Assembly (NCBI GenBank): GCA_033675265.1
Contig: JAUJYZ010001449.1
Location: 124,001-188,000 of the forward strand
From: Actinostola sp. cb2023
Lineage: Eukaryota > Cnidaria > Anthozoa > Actiniaria > Actinostolidae
Direction of reading: 5' to 3'
DNA length: 64,000 nt
A program made the translations under genes and the position numbers. The notes beneath the pieces are model-generated. The model was not told the DNA's origin, did no database searches, and saw only the letters and a list, made by a program, of their open reading frames with translations. Positions 50,666 through 62,425 of the stretch are shown here, one piece after another (within the stretch, counting starts at the first letter, position 1; the number at the start of each line of letters is the position of its first letter).

Positions 50666-53600
50666 TTAAAATTGAAAAAGCTGGAGTCGACCCAGCTGTT
50701 CGATAAATGACTTGGGAGATCTATATTCCCAAGACTTAGAATGTTTATCTGACACATGTAGATATAAAATTAATAAAATGAATACAAAATGTAAACTGAT
50801 AAAAATGAACAGAATGATTAGCAAGGTCTCTGTCTTTATTTGTGTCATGTCTGAAACAGATATGAAAGATATATATTTTAATGACAATATATACATCAAC
50901 GCGAATGTAATGATGTATTATAAATTTATCACACCTAAAAGTTTTAAGGAACCCACATGTTACTTTGGTTTCAAATATCGAATTCATAGTTTTAAGTTGA
51001 ATGGAAATGATTAGAAAGTAATTATTTGCAAGAAAACCAAGCCTTAATAGGCTTGAGTCGGCAGGATTAACTGATGATGTATTTCTAACTTTTACAAATT
51101 AGAGTGCCATCCATTGTATTCATGAGTCTTTGGCGTCTTTGGTCATAAACTTGAAGCTGCACGAACAAAGCATAAAGGACATATCATTTACAAAACATCA
51201 ATAAGCCACGGATAAAGCACTGTAAGGGGTCTCAATGGGGTTAACCGTTATTTAGCCGTAAAAAGTATATAATTCGATAAAACTGGTTTACGTGTTTGCC
51301 GTGAGGGAGGTTGTGGATGAGAATAGCTCGTCAATGCCCCTCTTAAAACACGCGAGGGACGTTGACGCTCTTAGTTTATTGGGAAGTGCGTTCCATAAGG
51401 CAGCTCCGTTTTAGGTAATTGCAATTTGTTGTGAGAATTGCATGTCGTCAATCGAGTATCAATAGGAAAACAACAACTCTTGCATGACGATACTAATAAC
51501 GGGTGTGAAGGCCGGAGACTGGCAATATATTATTGGAGTGCATCTCAATGCGTGGACTGTAGCTTTTACGCTTAACGGCTAAAAGTTTGACCTGTTTTTA
51601 ATTGTATATAGCCTTGTAGTAATGTTTTAAACAAGTACTTACTATGGTAGCTCCTGAAGTGAGTCAGTACGTTAGTGTTTGCCGGGTATACAGGGTATAG
51701 TCCTAGATTTAGACAAAATATCATGTAGCAAAAACGTATGATTAGTCAAACTTGCGCGACTCCGCCCAATACGGAATATATTTTCTCCCAACTAGCCGTC
51801 AATATTTTGTGGTATCGCCGTCTCAAAATCCCAATTAGTTTTGTATCACGATTCTACAATAATTCGCAAGAAAAAACTAATAAAATAACAAGGAAAACAT
51901 TCTGATTTGGTTCAAAGTTGGATTTGAAGTTTTTGAAAACTCTTTTTGCTTTACAAAAAGATTAGAAAAAAGTTACTGATGACAGTTTAAACAAGTTAAC
52001 ATGATAGCGATTATAGAGAACTATTGACAAGCTTCCTCTTTTATGTCATGACAAGCATTTCGTCTCTTATTTTGGCAGAAAAGCGAATGAAAACAAATCC
52101 AAAGTTTATCGTACGGTTCGCCGGATTGAATGTGAATCGATTCAGTAAATATAATTTCGTGAAAATTCAACGATGTTTTAACCCTCAATCCTGTGTATAT
52201 ACAAGGGCAAATGTGACTGCAATATGTCAGTCGACGTCAAGTCCAATGCAGGGTGGAAAATAGCTCAAAAGACGGCAAATTAAGCACAAGATTCTAGTAT
52301 TTCTACAAGAATGTTCACGGCAAAGAACTTTCACTGTAAATTCATTCAACTTCATTCAATGTTATTCTGCAATAAACAAACGACCAAATAATTATAATAA
52401 CTGTTTTATTGTCTTACTGGATCAAGGTTTTCATCATGTGCCTGATTGTAATTTACACTTTTACAGCATCAAGTTTTATCAAGAAACTACAGTGTTCGCT
52501 TTCGCCGTGAAATGAAATTTTAGCTGTGAATGAGGTTTGACAGAATCATTTCTCACCTTAACTACGACCTTAGCTTCCCTTGTTTATACACATAACATAA
52601 TACTGATAATACTGCATTGTAGAAACTCCTTTTTACTGTGGAATAACCTTGAATTTTCCTTGAAAAACCGAAGAACATCCCTGCATTCACATTGTAGTTG
52701 AAAGCCAGATACCAAAAAAATGTCATTTTCGCTGTCAATCATATCCTGTGAGCCAATCGCGCGCGGTAATTTTGAGACGTCAATACCACAAAATATTGAC
52801 GTCTCAAAATAAAACAACCGACTCTGTTGACACCAAGACGACACCAAGACGGAAGAGACAGCTGGTCTCTTATGGTTCTCTGGTGGATGATGTTTAGTAA
52901 CAAAATTCACAAGTTTTACCGACGGCCGGGACCGGATGCTTTAAGTGAGAGAAATATGATTTCATGATTCAACCGTACCGGGGAGAGGAAGGTTTATACA
53001 CAGGCTACACAAGATACAGCTACATATTTTACTGGTAAACCGAGTTTAAGAAGTTTTAAGCACTTTTTAAAATATGGTTATTCGGTTATTTGCTACTTGT
53101 TTGACTAGGAAGATACGGCTATTGTTTGTACTGATCTAAATACAAACGGATCACCTACGGAAATAATCCAGGGCGTTTGTTAGGGATGTTTGTTGTAAGA
53201 GATCAAAACTGCTGGACGCAATAGATTTTCACCACACATCAACATGGCTTGGAAGGTGAAATTTAGTTTGAATAAAAATAACTTCAGGTTACTAGTAATT
53301 TTATAAAACATCCTAGTCCTCGGACCTACAGCTCCCTAGATAAATGCGTAGTGCAGTGTAGTGCAACTGTTTCACTCCCCTCTCACCCCTTCGGGGATCG
53401 TGGCGTGTTACAAACATCGGAAGAGAATTGGGCTCGCGCCAAGGAAATTTTCAATATCGCGGCAAACCGAGTAAACGATATCACAATCTACAACAAACAG
53501 AGGTCTGCCGTGCTCACTTACATGGTTTTTACTCGTTAACTGACTCGTGAAACGTTCTTAAAATTAGGCGATTATTTATATTTTCCTATAAAGTGTTTGT

Positions 53601-54229
53601 TTATAACAGCAACAGCGTACAATAACATATATTCTATATTGCATTAGTTGTTTTGGTTGGCCGGGCGTGGAAACGTAAGAGCTGAAGATCGTGTTGTAAA
53701 ACGGGGCCTGTTTCTTACAGATTACATCACTCTTTATTGAATTTATTAATAGTAGCATACACGTCAATAACGCATCATTTGAAACGTCTCAAATGAAAAC
53801 AAACATAAAACCTTGATAATACAAGGGAAACTTTGTTCTTTTTCTAACAAAATGCAAATATTCATTTTCATTCGTCTCTAATCAGGAATAAATCTTCACG
53901 AACAATGGTGTGACGAAAGATTGTTCTCAGACTGCCCGTTATAACGGGGTTGATTTGGTATTAAATTTTGCTGTTTGGGCTGTAAAAAAGTGTCCGTTGT
54001 CTGTTATGACCGGTGTCCGTTATAACAGGGTCTTTTTAACAGAAAAGTATCACCTTTCCGACGGGACCTATGGTGTTGTTTCACCAAACGTAGGTATTTC
54101 TGAAGCGGGTGGGCGAATAAAGGGAACATAATCTGTGCGACTTCCTCTGGCTCCATGGTGCGTCCTCTGTCGAACTGGCTGATGCGTTCAATGTGAATAA
54201 ATGCGTCCTCAGAGGCAGCCAGGCATTTC
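50666..54229 (-). pseudogene. Array-2 gene copy 11, exon C donor deleted
   Basis: A deletion of about 100 bp near 52817 removes the GTAAGC donor of exon C, its neighbouring intron sequence and the last bases of the exon. An 11-bp tandem duplication (ACACCAAGACG) follows. The unit also lacks the MITE carried by units 9, 10 and 12. Exons K, F, D and G remain open, but the normal C-D splice is impossible. Confidence 0.45.
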
Positions 54230-54519
54230 CTCGAAGAGAATCAGCTAAAAAGCTCAATAAATAATGTATTTACATATGGTATTTAGTGTTGAGATGTTCA
54301 GTATGTATTGTTTCATGATTTTTATGTTCACTTGTAATGGGGGAGGCCCACATTTTTTTGAACTCAAATATGGGGTAAACAATTAAGACTCCAAACATAA
54401 ATGTTTTGCGGAACTTTTCTCCAACATAGCAGCCTACTTTGAGATCTTCAAAAAATAAATGCCTTTGTTAAACAAGACTAAACGATGACACTGTATTTAC
54501 TAATTTAATTCATTAATGT

Positions 54520-57500
54520 TTAAAATTGAAAAAGCTGGAGTCGACCCAGCTGTTCGATAAATGACTTGGGAGATCTATATTCCCAAGACTTAGAATGTTT
54601 ATCTGACACATGTAGATATAAAATGAATAAAATGAATACAAAATGTAAACTGATAAAAATGAACAGAATGATTAGCAAGGTCTCTGTCTTTATTTGTGTC
54701 ATGTCTGAAACAGATATGAAAGATATATATTTTAATGACAATATATACATCAACGCGAATGTAATGATGTATTATAAATTGATCACACCTAAAAGTTTTA
54801 AGGAACCCACATGTTACTTTGGTTTCAAATATCGAATTCATAGTTTTAAGTTGAATGGAAATGATTAGAAAGTAATTATTTGCAAGAAAACCAAGCCTTA
54901 ATAGGCTTGAGTCGGCAGGATTAACTGATGATGTATTTCTAACTTTTACAAATTAGAGTGCCATCCATTGTATTCATGAGTCTTTGGCGTCTTTGGTCAT
55001 AAACTTGAAGCTGCACGAACAAAGCATAAAGGACATATCATTTACAAAACATCAATAAGCCACGGATAAAGCACTGTAAGGGGTCTCAATGGGGTTAACC
55101 GTTATTTAGCCGTAAAAAGTATATAATTCGATAAAACTGGTTTACGTGTTTGCCGTGAGGGAGGTTGTGGATGAGAATAGCTCGTCAATGCCCCTCTTAA
55201 AACACGCGAGGGACGTTGACGCTCTTAGTTTATTGGGAAGTGCGTTCCATAAGGCAGCTCCGTTTTAGGTAATTGCAATTTGTTGTGAGAATTGCATGTC
55301 GTCAATCGAGTATCAATAGGAAAACAACAACTCTTGCATGACGATACTAATAACGGGTGTGAAGGCCGGAGACTGGCAATATATTATTGGAGTGCATCTC
55401 AATGCGTGGACTGTAGCTTTTACGCTTAACGGCTAAAAGTTTGACCTGTTTTTAATTGTATATAGCCTTGTAGTAATGTTTTAAACAAGTACTTACTATG
55501 GTAGCTCCTGAAGTGAGTCAGTACGTTAGTGTTTGCCGGGTATACAGGGTATAGTCCTAGATTTAGACAAAATATCATGTAGCAAAAACGTATGATTAGT
55601 CAAACTTGCGCGGACTCCGCCCAATACGGAATATATTTTCTCCCAACTAGCCGTCAATATTTTGTGGTATCGCCGTCTCAAAATCCCAATTAGTTTTGTA
55701 TCACGATTCTACAATAATTCGCAAGAAAAACTAATAAAATAACAAGGAAAACATTCTGATTTGGTTCAAAGTTGGATTTGAAGTTTTTGAAAACTCTTTT
55801 TGCTTTACAAAAAGATTAGAAAAAAGTTACTGATGACAGTTTAAACAAGTTAACATGATAGCGATTATAGAGAACTATTGACAAGCTTCCTCTTTTATGT
55901 CATGACAAGCATTTCGTCTCTTATTTTGGCAGAAAAGCGAATGAAAACAAATCCAAAGTTTATCGTACGGTTCGCCGGATTGAATGTGAATCGATTCAGT
56001 AAATATAATTTCGTGAAAATTCAACGATGTTTTAACCCTCAATCCTGTGTATATACAAGGGCAAATGTGACTGCAATATGTCAGTCGACGTCAAGTCCAA
56101 TGCAGGGTGGAAAATAGCTCAAAAGACGGCAAATTAAGCACAAGATTCTAGTATTTCTACAAGAATGTTCACGGCAAAGAACTTTCACTGTAAATTCATT
56201 CAACTTCATTCAATGTTATTCTGCAATAAACAAACGACCAAATAATTATAATAACTGTTTTATTGTCTTACTGGATCAAGGTTTTCATCATGTGCCTGAT
56301 TGTAATTTACACTTTTACAGCATCAAGTTTTATCAAGAAACTACAGTGTTCGCTTTCGCCGTGAAATGACATTTTAGCTGTGAATGAGGTTTGACAGAAT
56401 CATTTCTCACCTTAACTACGACCTTAGCTTCCCTTGTTTATACACATAACATAATACTGATAATACTGCATTGTAGAAACTCCTTTTTACTGTGGAATAA
56501 CCTTGAATTTTCCTTGAAAAACCGAAGAACATCCCTGCATTCACATTGTAGTTGAAAGCCAGATACCAAAAAAATGTCATTTTCGCTGTCAATCATATCC
56601 TGTGAGCCAATCGCGCGCGGTAATTTTGAGACGTCAATACCACAAAATATTGACGTCTCAAAATAAAACAAAGTGACTTGAAAATCGTGATACATTAACT
56701 TATTTATGAATTGAAATTTGTGAGCAAATTTGACGGAACTGCTTACCTGAGTCAACCGACTCTGTTGACACCAAGACGGAAGAGACAGCTGGTCTCTTAT
56801 GGTTCTCTGGTGGATGATGTTTAGTAACAAAATTCACAAGTTTTACCGACGGCCGGGACCGGATGCTTTAAGTGAGAGAAATATGATTTCATGATTCAAC
56901 CGTACCGGGGAGAGGAAGGTTTATACACAGGCTACACAAGATACAGCTACATATTTTACTGGTAAACCGAGTTTATGAAGTTTTAAGCACTTTTTAAAAT
57001 ATGGTTATTCGGTTATTTGCTACGTGTTTGACTAGGAAGATACGGCTATTGTTTGTACTGATCTAAATTAGCCATTATCAAATCGAGCAGGGGACTGGGA
57101 ACGAATTTATTAGAATTAATGTAATTATGAAATTAAGTTCATGACATGAAAGAGCATGTTGAAATTAGCATCTGTGCAAAGTTTGATGTGAATTGAGCGA
57201 ATTCTGTCGGAATTATAAACTTTTGAAATTGTGTTGTCCAGCCAAAATTTTACAGTGAATGTATGGTTTGGATGGACAACATCAAAAATTTACAGAGTTT
57301 GTATGGGAAAATAGGCATCTTTGATGCCCTCTAGCATCGTCAATATTAAGCCGAAGTTCACCAAACTTTGCAGACAAGCTAAGTTTCGTCTGCTCTCTCA
57401 GAAAATGATGCCCTTTTTTTCTAGTTTCTTATTGAATTAGTTTTACGGACTTGGTCCCAGTCCCCTGCTCGATTTGGTAATGGCTAATACAAACGGATCA

Positions 57501-58574
57501 CCTACGGAAATAATCCAGGGCGTTTGTTAGGGATGTTTGTTGTAAGAGATCAAAACTGCTGGACGCAATAGATTTTCACCACACATCAACATGGCTTGGA
57601 AGGTGAAATTTAGTTAATAAAAATAACTTCAGGTTACTAGTAATTTTATAAAACATCCTAGTCCTCGGACCTACAGCTCCCTAGATAAATGCGTAGTGCA
57701 GTGTAGTGCAACTGTTTCACTCCCCTCTCACCCCTTCGGGGATCGTGGCGTGTTACAAACATCGGAAGAGAATTGGGCTCGCGCCAAGGAAATTTTCAAT
57801 ATCGCGGCAAACCGAGTAAACGATATCACAATCTACAACAAACAGAGGTCTGCCGTGCTCACTTACATGGTTTTTACTCGTTAACTGACTCGTGAAACGT
57901 TCTTAAAATTAGGCGATTATTTATATTTTCCTATAAAGTGTTTGTTTATAACAGCAACAGCGTACAATAACATATATTCTATATTGCATTAGTTGTTTTG
58001 GTTGGCCGGGCGTGGAAACGTAAGAGCTGAAGATCGTGTTGTAAAACGGGGCCTGTTTCTTACAGATTACATCACTCTTTATTGAATTTATTAATAGTAG
58101 CATACACGTCAATAACGCATCATTTGAAACGTCTCAAATGAAAACAAACATAAAACCTTGATAATACAAGGGAAACTTTGTTCTTTTTCTAACAAAATGC
58201 AAATATTCATTTTCATTCGTCTCTAATCAGGAATAAATCTTCACGAACAATGGTGTGACGAAAGATTGTTCTCAGACTGCCCGTTATAACGGGGTTGATT
58301 TGGTATTAAATTTTGCTGTTTGGGCTGTAAAAAAGTGTCCGTTGTCTGTTATGACCGGTGTCCGTTATAACAGGGTCTTTTTAACAGAAAAGTATCACCT
58401 TTCCGACGGGACCTATGGTGTTGTTTCACCAAACGTAGGTATTTCTGAAGCGGGTGGGCGAATAAAGGGAACATAATCTGTGCGACTTCCTCTGGCTCCA
58501 TGGTGCGTCCTCTGTCGAACTGGCTGATGCGTTCAATGTGAATAAATGCGTCCTCAGAGGCAGCCAGGCATTTC
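54520..58574 (-). CDS. Array-2 gene copy 12, with MITE; nearest exon K to the RING gene
   Basis: All exon candidates are open. Exon K here (58574-58399) is the first one downstream of the RING gene's exon ending at 60643, and is the natural splice partner in phase. The unit mixes variants otherwise typical of units 4-8 and of unit 1. Confidence 0.4.
57069..57486. mobile_element. MITE-like element, copy in unit 12
   Basis: Third copy at the same site, 418 bp, flanked by AT on both sides. Confidence 0.85.
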
Positions 58575-60652
58575 CTCGAAGAGAATCAGCTAAAAAGCTC
58601 AATAAATAATGTATTTACATATGGTATTTAGTGTTGAGATGTTCAGTATGTATTGTTTCATGATTTTTATGTTCACTTGTAATGGGGGAGGCCCACATTT
58701 TTTTGAACTCAAATATGGGGTAAACAATTAAGACTCCAAACATAAATGTTTTGCGGAACTTTTCTCCAACATAGCAGCCTACTTTGAGATCTTCAAAAAA
58801 TAAATGCCTTTGTTAAACAAGACTAAACGATGACACTGTATTTACTAATTTAATTCATTAATGTTTAAAATTGAAAAAGCTGGAGTCGACCCAGCTGTTC
58901 GATAAATGACTTGGGAGATCTATATTCCCAAGACTTAGAATGTTTATCTGACACATGTAGATATAAAATTAATAAAATGAATACAAAATGTAAACTGATA
59001 AAAATGAACAGAATGATTAGCAAGGTCTCTGTCTTTATTTGTGTCATGTCTGAAACAGATATGAAAGATATATATTTTAATGACAATATATACATCAACG
59101 CGAATGTAATGATGTATTATAAATTTATCACACCTAAAAGTTTTAAGGAACCCACATGTTACTTTGGTTTCAAATATCGAATTCATAGTTTTAAGTTGAA
59201 TGGAAATGATTAGAAAGTAATTATTTGCAAGAAAACCAAGCCTTAATAGGCTTGAGTCGGCAGGATTAACTGATGATGTATTTCTAACTTTTACAAATTA
59301 GAGTGCCATCCATTGTATTCATGAGTCTTTGGCGTCTTTGGTCATAAACTTGAAGCTGCACGAACAAAGCATAAAGGACATATCATTTACAAAACATCAA
59401 TAAGCCACGGATAAAGCACTGTAAGGGGTCTCAATGGGGTTAACCGTTATTTAGCCGTAAAAAGTATATAATTCGATAAAACTGGTTTACGTGTTTGCCG
59501 TGAGGGAGGTTGTGGATGAGAATAGCTCGTCAATGCCCCTCTTAAAACACGCGAGGGACGTTGACGCTCTTAGTTTATTGGGAAGTGCGTTCCATAAGGC
59601 AGCTCCGTTTTAGGTAATTGCAATTTGTTGTGAGAATTGCATGTCGTCAATCGAGTATCAATAGGAAAACAACAACTCTTGCATGACGATACTAATAACG
59701 GGTGTGAAGGCCGGAGACTGGCAATATATTATTGGAGTGCACCTCAATGCGTGGACTGTAGCTTTTACGCTTAACGGCTAAAAGTTTGACCTGTTTTTAA
59801 TTGTATATAGCCTTGTAGTAATGTTTTAAACAAGTATTTACTATGGTAGCTCCTGAAGTGAGTCAGTACGTTAGTGTTTGCCGGGTATACAGGGTATAGT
59901 CCTAGATTTAGACAAAATATCATGTAGCAAAAACGTATGATTAGTCAAACTTGCGCGACTCCGCCCAATACGGAATATATTTTCTCCCAACTAGCCGTCA
60001 ATATTTTGTGGTATCGCCGTCTCAAAATCCCAATTAGTTTTGTATCACGATTCTACAATAATTCGCAAGAAAAACTAATAAAATAACAAGGAAAACATTC
60101 TGATTTGGTTCAAATTCTCACAACCTCGCGCGTTGACGTAGCTACGATTTGAAGTTTTTGAAAACTCTTTTTGCTTTACAAAAAGATTAGAAAAAAGTTA
60201 CTGATGACAGTTTAAACAAGTTAACATGATAGCGATTATAGAGAACTATTGACAAGCTTCCTCTTTTATGTCATGACAAGCATTTCATCTCTTATTTTGG
60301 CAGAAAAGCGAATGAAAACAAATCCAAAGTTTATCGTACGGTTCGCCGGATTGAATGTGAATCGATTCAGTAAATATAATTTCGTGAAAATTCAACGATG
60401 TTTTAACCCTCAATCCTGTGTATATACAAGGGCAAATGTGACTGCAATATGTCAGTCGACGTCAAGTCCAATGCAGGGTGGAAAATAGCTCAAAAGACGG
60501 CAAATTAAGCACAAGATTCTAGTATTTCTACAAGAATGTTCACGGCAAAGAACTTTCACTGTAAATTCATTCAACTTCATTCAATGTTATTCTGCAATAA
60601 ACAAACGACCAAATAATTATAATAACTGTTTTATTGTCTTACTGGATCAAGG
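58507..60652 (-). repeat. Partial unit 13 with exons D and G only
   Basis: The unit matches the others up to 60652 and then switches to RING-gene sequence. It contains exon G (59049-58865) and exon D, but the D donor has changed from GTAAGT to GTAAAT (near 59837). These two exons would lie in the long intron between the RING gene's exon at 60643 and exon K at 58574. Their phase (1) does not match the phase 2 of that exon, so they should be skipped. Confidence 0.7.
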
Positions 60653-62425
60653 CATTCTTCAAGGCTTCTAGCAATTCCATGGCCTCATACTTATTAAACT
60701 CGGGTCGAGGGCGGGATGCCAGATTCCTAATCTTTTTCATCAGGTTATCAACGCTCGAAGCTGATAACGCGTCCATTGTCCTCTTCATATCATCATACTG
60801 ACGCTTCAATGCCTAACCAAAAATTAAAGGATACAATTGAAATCAGTCAAGCCTTCCGAAGCAACATTCCACAAGAAACAGCGCAATGTTTAAACAACAG
60901 TGTTATTGACCAATTCCCACCGGTATGTCTAGGGGAATTCAGCTCGCACTCGGTGGGCAAAGTAAACCCACTCTGTTTAATATTCTCATTGTCCAAGGTG
61001 AACAATAGGTATTATCCTCTTGCAAGAAAATATCCTTATCTATGAATGAAGTTCAATCAGCCTAATGACACAAATTCAGGGTTGACACACCCCCTAACAA
61101 AATTATACTCCATTGAACTTCTGGGAATAATTCTACCCCAAGCACTACAAAGCTTGATTTTTAACAAATTGCATTTCTAAATAGCCCAGTTTCATTGACT
61201 CTTTATATACTTTTTTTAGATTAATCACTACAAGCATCTGTCTTTCAACACTCCCAGCTTCCCCTACCTCCCTATTTGCAATCCTCCCTAGCGGATTACC
61301 AAGGAATTATCCTATACAAATAAGCGCTTGACTTTCAAATACATTTCTCGTGTCCCAGGCTTTATTTACTCCCCTATTTGCAGTCAACCTCCTTTGAATA
61401 CCGAGGAATCATTCTACAAATAAGCGCCTGACTTTCAAATATATTTCTCGTTTCCCAGGCTATCTTTTACTCCCCTATTTGAAGTCAACCTCTTTGGAAT
61501 ACCGAGGAATCATTCTACAAATAAGCGCCTGACTTTCAAATACATTTCTCGTTTCCCAGGCTATCTTTTACTCCCCTATTTGCAGTCAACCTCTTTGGAA
61601 TACCGATGAATCATTCTACAAATAAGCGCCTGACTTTCAAATACATTTCCCGTGTTCCAGGCTATCTTTTACTCCCCTATTTGCAGTCAACCTCTTTGGA
61701 ATACCGAGGAATCATTCTACAAATAAGCGCCTGCTCTCAAACACGTTTCAAACCTCACCGTGTGTAGCATTTAACAATGCGAAAATCAAGATAACTACAT
61801 ATTAGCACTTTATAATTACCTCCAGCTTCTGTTCAGCCGTCAATGGTCGTTCTTCAACGGCAGGTTGAGCTGCTGCTGGTGGAACTGTCGGTTTCAGCCG
61901 CTGGTGGTGGAACTACAGCCGGTGGGGCCACTGCTACTGGAGCTGCTGGTGGAGCTACAACTGGGGCCGCTGCTGCTACCGGAGCTGCTGCTGGAGCTGC
62001 TGCTGGAGCCGCTGCTTGCTGTTGAGCAGGAGGATTTCGTGGAACTTGTACTCTATTCATCGCTGGTCAAATTCGTGGATATAGACACAAGAAAAAGGCA
62101 ACCTTCTACCTCGGCACTGATCTTGTGAATGAGCAGAGTATCGAGTGTCGTTATAAAGAATTGTTGTATTAAAATATCGCATCGTGAGATATGCCGAAAT
62201 CTGTGTAAATTCGAAGGGAATCCCACGGTCGGCGAATGTGAAAGGTTCGTCGCAGTTAGAAGGATTAAGAAGTACTCTACAGTGCGGACAAGCGTATGGA
62301 TGATGAAGAGGTATGCGGGTAAAGAATGTTTCGAGACAGTGTTCGTGTATTAAAAGGTTACAGCAAGGAAGAGTTACGAGATTCCCCGCGATTCTACACA
62401 GATAACAAGGCATAACTGGAGACAT
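60643..62425 (-). CDS. RING-like zinc finger gene with Pro/Ala-rich and coiled-coil exons
   Basis: Exon 1 (62425-62110) starts at an ATG directly after an acceptor (ATATTTGACAG). It encodes Cys-x2-Cys, ten residues, Cys-Cys, four residues, His-x2-Cys, fifteen residues, Cys-Pro-His-Cys. This has the layout of a RING finger in which the usual central His (ligand 4) is absent and an extra Cys is present. A 47-bp intron with a C/T-rich tract (62109-62063) joins it in phase 1 to exon 2 (62062-61820), a Pro/Ala/Gln-rich linker. Exon 2 needs a 1-nt correction near 61900 to reach its own end, where a Leu-Thr-Ala-Glu-Gln-Lys-Leu-Glu end meets donor GTAATT. Exon 3 (60812-60643) follows in phase 0: 56 charged, helical codons with heptad-like Leu/Met spacing. 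It leaves in phase 2, the entry phase of array exon K. Likely an E3 ubiquitin ligase of RING/coiled-coil type, by inference. Confidence 0.5.
60813..61264. other. Intron of the RING gene, first part
   Basis: This is the sequence between exon 3 and the 101-bp repeats. A plus-strand frame from about 60810 to 61045 overlaps the end of exon 3 and has no recognisable domain. Confidence 0.5.
61265..61745. repeat. Tandem repeat, period about 101 bp, nearly five copies
   Basis: The word CCTATTTG recurs at 61271, 61373, 61474, 61575 and 61676, each followed by related sequence (ATACCGAGGAATCATTCTAC, AAATAAGCGCCTGACTTTCA). The first copy is the most diverged and the middle three are nearly identical. 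The repeat lies in the intron between exons 2 and 3 of the RING gene. Confidence 0.9.

Larger units (their letters stand above)
10132..60652. repeat. Array 2: twelve full and one partial tandem unit of about 3.96 kb
   Basis: Units start at 10132, 14093, 18046, 22008, 25969, 29925, 33881, 37810, 41611, 45957, 50308, 54162 and 58507. Lengths are 3961, 3953, 3962, 3961, 3956, 3956, 3929, 3801, 4346, 4351, 3854 and 4345 bp, plus a partial unit of 2146 bp. The short unit 8 contains an assembly gap. The long units 9, 10 and 12 contain a 418-bp MITE. Copies differ mainly by small indels and a few substitutions. Every unit carries the same minus-strand exon set and a LINE tail. The left edge is inside exon K. 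The right edge is at the last bases of a coiled-coil exon of the RING gene. Confidence 0.97.

Noticed and set aside
5400..60652. CRISPR array or prophage-like repeat
   Set aside because: The repeats are 0.95 and 4 kb long without short spacers. There are intron signals and animal retroelement relics, so a bacterial reading does not fit.
60776..61045. 89-codon plus-strand frame
   Set aside because: It begins in antisense of the coiled-coil exon and uses a TTG start. The remainder lies in the intron.
61843..62025. Plus-strand frame whose translated protein is almost entirely Gly, Ala and Thr, so that it reads like a DNA string
   Set aside because: It is the antisense of the Pro/Ala-rich exon: GCN/CCN/GTN repeats read on the other strand give GGN, GCN and ACN codons. 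It is an amusing coincidence, not a gene.
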